Source: an uncultured candidate division Zixibacteria bacterium
GTDB lineage: Bacteria > Zixibacteria > MSB-5A5 > GN15 > PGXB01
DNA: 64,000 nucleotides
Assembly: GCA_937925655.1 (NCBI GenBank)
Contig: CALAMC010000048.1
Span: 1 to 64,000, forward strand
Reading direction: 5' to 3'
Shown piece after piece: positions 62,839 to 64,000 of this stretch. The notes beneath the pieces are model-generated. The model was not told the DNA's origin. It did no database searches and saw only the letters and a program-made list of their open reading frames with translations. How positions within the stretch are numbered: the first letter of the stretch is position 1; the number at the start of each line of letters is the position of its first letter. A program made the position numbers and the translations under genes.

Positions 62839-63579
62839 TTAGCCGATCGATTCAAGGGCCGGGAAAAATTCCAGGAGTTTGTTGGCGATTATATTAAGGA
62901 GGTTGAAAAATATCAGGATCCCTATAACCATCAACAATACTCCGGAAATGATTTCTACCGCGCGGAAGTGACGTTTGATAAATCCGAAAAAGCCAATCAG
63001 GTAATTGAACAGCAGGGCGGTGAGAATGAATGGTATACCCAGTCCGGCCGAATAAAATGCCAGAAGAATAATGCCTTTTCCGACCGTCCCCTGGCTGGCC
63101 GCAACGGTCAGGATGGATCCGAGAATAGGACCGATACAGGGCGTCCAGCCAAAGGCGAAGGCCATGCCTATCAATATTGATCCAATGACGCCGAATTTCT
63201 TCTGCCCGGTGTGGAAGCGTTTTTCATAATTGAGCGCGCGAATTCTGAAAACGCCCGCCACGTGCAAACCGAACAGGAAAATCAGCACCCCGCCGACTTT
63301 ATTGAAAATGGCGATATTATCGCGCAACCAGCCGCCTACAAAGGAAGCCGACGCGCCCAGGGCGATAAATATCAGGGAAAACCCGATGACAAAGAAAATT
63401 GTATTTGTGGCGACCCGCCCCAGATGCGAGGAGGCCTTTTCACGATTGGTCAGATCGTCCAGCGAGACGCCGGAGATAAAGGATATATATCCGGGTATGA
63501 GCGGGAGAACGCACGGTGAAACGAACGATAACCCTCCGGCCAAAAAGGCGCTGAAATATCCGACGCTTTCCTCAAACAT
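62839..63579 (-). CDS. ccdA: Cytochrome c biogenesis protein CcdA
   Basis: 246 residues, six transmembrane helices. The two redox Cys lie in helices 1 and 4: SFVSPCVLPLIPG and GWTPCIGPILG. It moves reducing equivalents from the cytoplasm to periplasmic thiol proteins, including those for cytochrome c maturation. GAGGA precedes the ATG. The gap to the DUF2064-like gene is about 95 bases with nothing recognisable. Confidence 0.95.
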   Translation of the reverse strand: MFEESVGYFSAFLAGGLSFVSPCVLPLIPGYISFISGVSLDDLTNREKASSHLGRVATNTIFFVIGFSLIFIALGASASFVGGWLRDNIAIFNKVGGVLIFLFGLHVAGVFRIRALNYEKRFHTGQKKFGVIGSILIGMAFAFGWTPCIGPILGSILTVAASQGTVGKGIILLAFYSAGLGIPFILTALLFNYLIGFFGFIKRHFRAVEIISGVLLMVIGILIFFNLLNIIANKLLEFFPALESIG

Positions 63580-63643
63580 GGCAGTCCTCGATAAATATTT
63601 TGTTTAAACCGGAATAAATCAGGATTGGTTCCAAAGGCAAGCT

Positions 63644-64000
63644 TTATTTTTTTGCGGCAACGATACGGGGAAGTTCTTCTTTAAGTATTTCGTATATTTC
63701 TTCGCGGTCGATTTTATCGACAATATTTTTGGCCAGGCGTTCGCCCAAAAGCTCCACGAGGTAAGTACACATTCGCCGGATTTCTTCGGGCGCAATGACG
63801 GGGGCCGGAACCCCGGCCGTAGCCTTAAGCGGGCTGGTGTTCACCTCATCCGTTTCGATTTTTCCTATCTCCGATTCGAATTTCCTGCGTATCATGTTCT
63901 CCGCGGCTCGTGTCCCCCGGCGTTCACTTTCGGATGAAATCTGCTGCATTTCCTTTTTGAAATCGGAAATGAATTGGTCGACGCCGCCGGATATGGCATT
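63644..64000 (-). CDS. Hypothetical protein, N-terminus beyond the right edge
   Basis: The frame is open past the Met at 63949 to the right edge (upstream codons read NAISGGVDQFISDFKKE), so the gene probably begins outside the window. At least 118 residues are visible. They are charged and mainly helical: ERRGTRAAENMIRRKFESEI, a Pro/Ala linker, then EIRRMCTYLVELLGERLAKN and EEIYEILKEELPRIVAAKK. Not recognised. It lies 64 bases upstream of ccdA in the same direction. Confidence 0.6.
   Translation of the reverse strand, partial: NAISGGVDQFISDFKKEMQQISSESERRGTRAAENMIRRKFESEIGKIETDEVNTSPLKATAGVPAPVIAPEEIRRMCTYLVELLGERLAKNIVDKIDREEIYEILKEELPRIVAAKK

Noticed and set aside
62761..63180. 139-codon plus-strand frame opposite ccdA
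   Set aside because: Overlaps the conserved CcdA helices; product shows no family features.
1..64000. Mobile elements, prophage or CRISPR arrays
   Set aside because: No transposase, integrase, phage structural gene or regularly spaced short repeat was seen; the only tandem repeats are the DUF11 coding units.

Overview
The window looks like a bacterial chromosome segment from a Gram-negative (diderm) lineage. It encodes an Omp85/TamB pair, an AsmA-like protein, OmpA-like proteins, FadL-like barrels, many lipoproteins and an ECF sigma factor. Base composition is moderate, and translation initiation is mixed: some genes have clear GGAGG sites, others have none. Tandem DUF11 repeats and small families of uncharacterised membrane proteins suggest the FCB side of the tree, perhaps a Zixibacteria-like candidate phylum. 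That placement is inference from gene content only. There are no insertion sequences, prophage genes or CRISPR arrays, so I read this as core chromosome with a few lineage-specific islands.

Layout. Bases 1-8035 (+) hold the end of a giant DUF11-repeat/OmpA-like surface protein, a clean terminator and a glycogen-debranching enzyme. A tRNA-Leu with a strong promoter and a class A penicillin-binding protein follow on the minus strand. At 10.5-15.2 kb (+) are tyrS, a TPR lipoprotein and an Ig-like lipoprotein. At 15.2-20.2 kb (-) are an FKBP lipoprotein, elbB, an OmpA-like lipoprotein and a sugar-type ABC importer without its own ATPase. At 20.2-27.2 kb (+) are a tightly coupled four-gene operon of unrecognised membrane proteins, a DUF72 protein, an ABC exporter pair and a D,D-carboxypeptidase.

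From 27.4 to 57.3 kb every gene is on the minus strand. Read in the direction of transcription, three blocks follow one another. First is an envelope block: ECF sigma factor, anti-sigma factor, an HtrA-like protein lacking the whole catalytic triad, a CMD-family protein, TamB and an Omp85 barrel. Second is a sulfur block with its own predicted promoter: cysteine desulfurase, mnmA, a UPF0173 hydrolase, an AsmA-like protein and cysE. Third is the classic translation/RNA operon: rimP-nusA-infB-DUF503-rbfA-DHH phosphoesterase-truB-ribF-rpsO-pnp, continued by an M16 peptidase, a polysaccharide deacetylase and leuS.

At 57.75 kb a near-consensus promoter drives a plus-strand operon of two outer-membrane proteins flanking a small lipoprotein with one CxxCH motif. 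The right end (-) holds a frameshifted outer-membrane pseudogene, a creatininase-family enzyme, a degenerate DUF2064 glycosyltransferase-like protein, CcdA and a truncated gene of unknown function.

The most interesting candidate system is the six-gene sigma/anti-sigma/dead-HtrA/CMD/TamB/Omp85 run, which would couple envelope sensing to outer-membrane assembly. The second is the four-gene membrane operon at 20.2-23.1 kb. No searches could be run; family names come from motifs recognised by eye.
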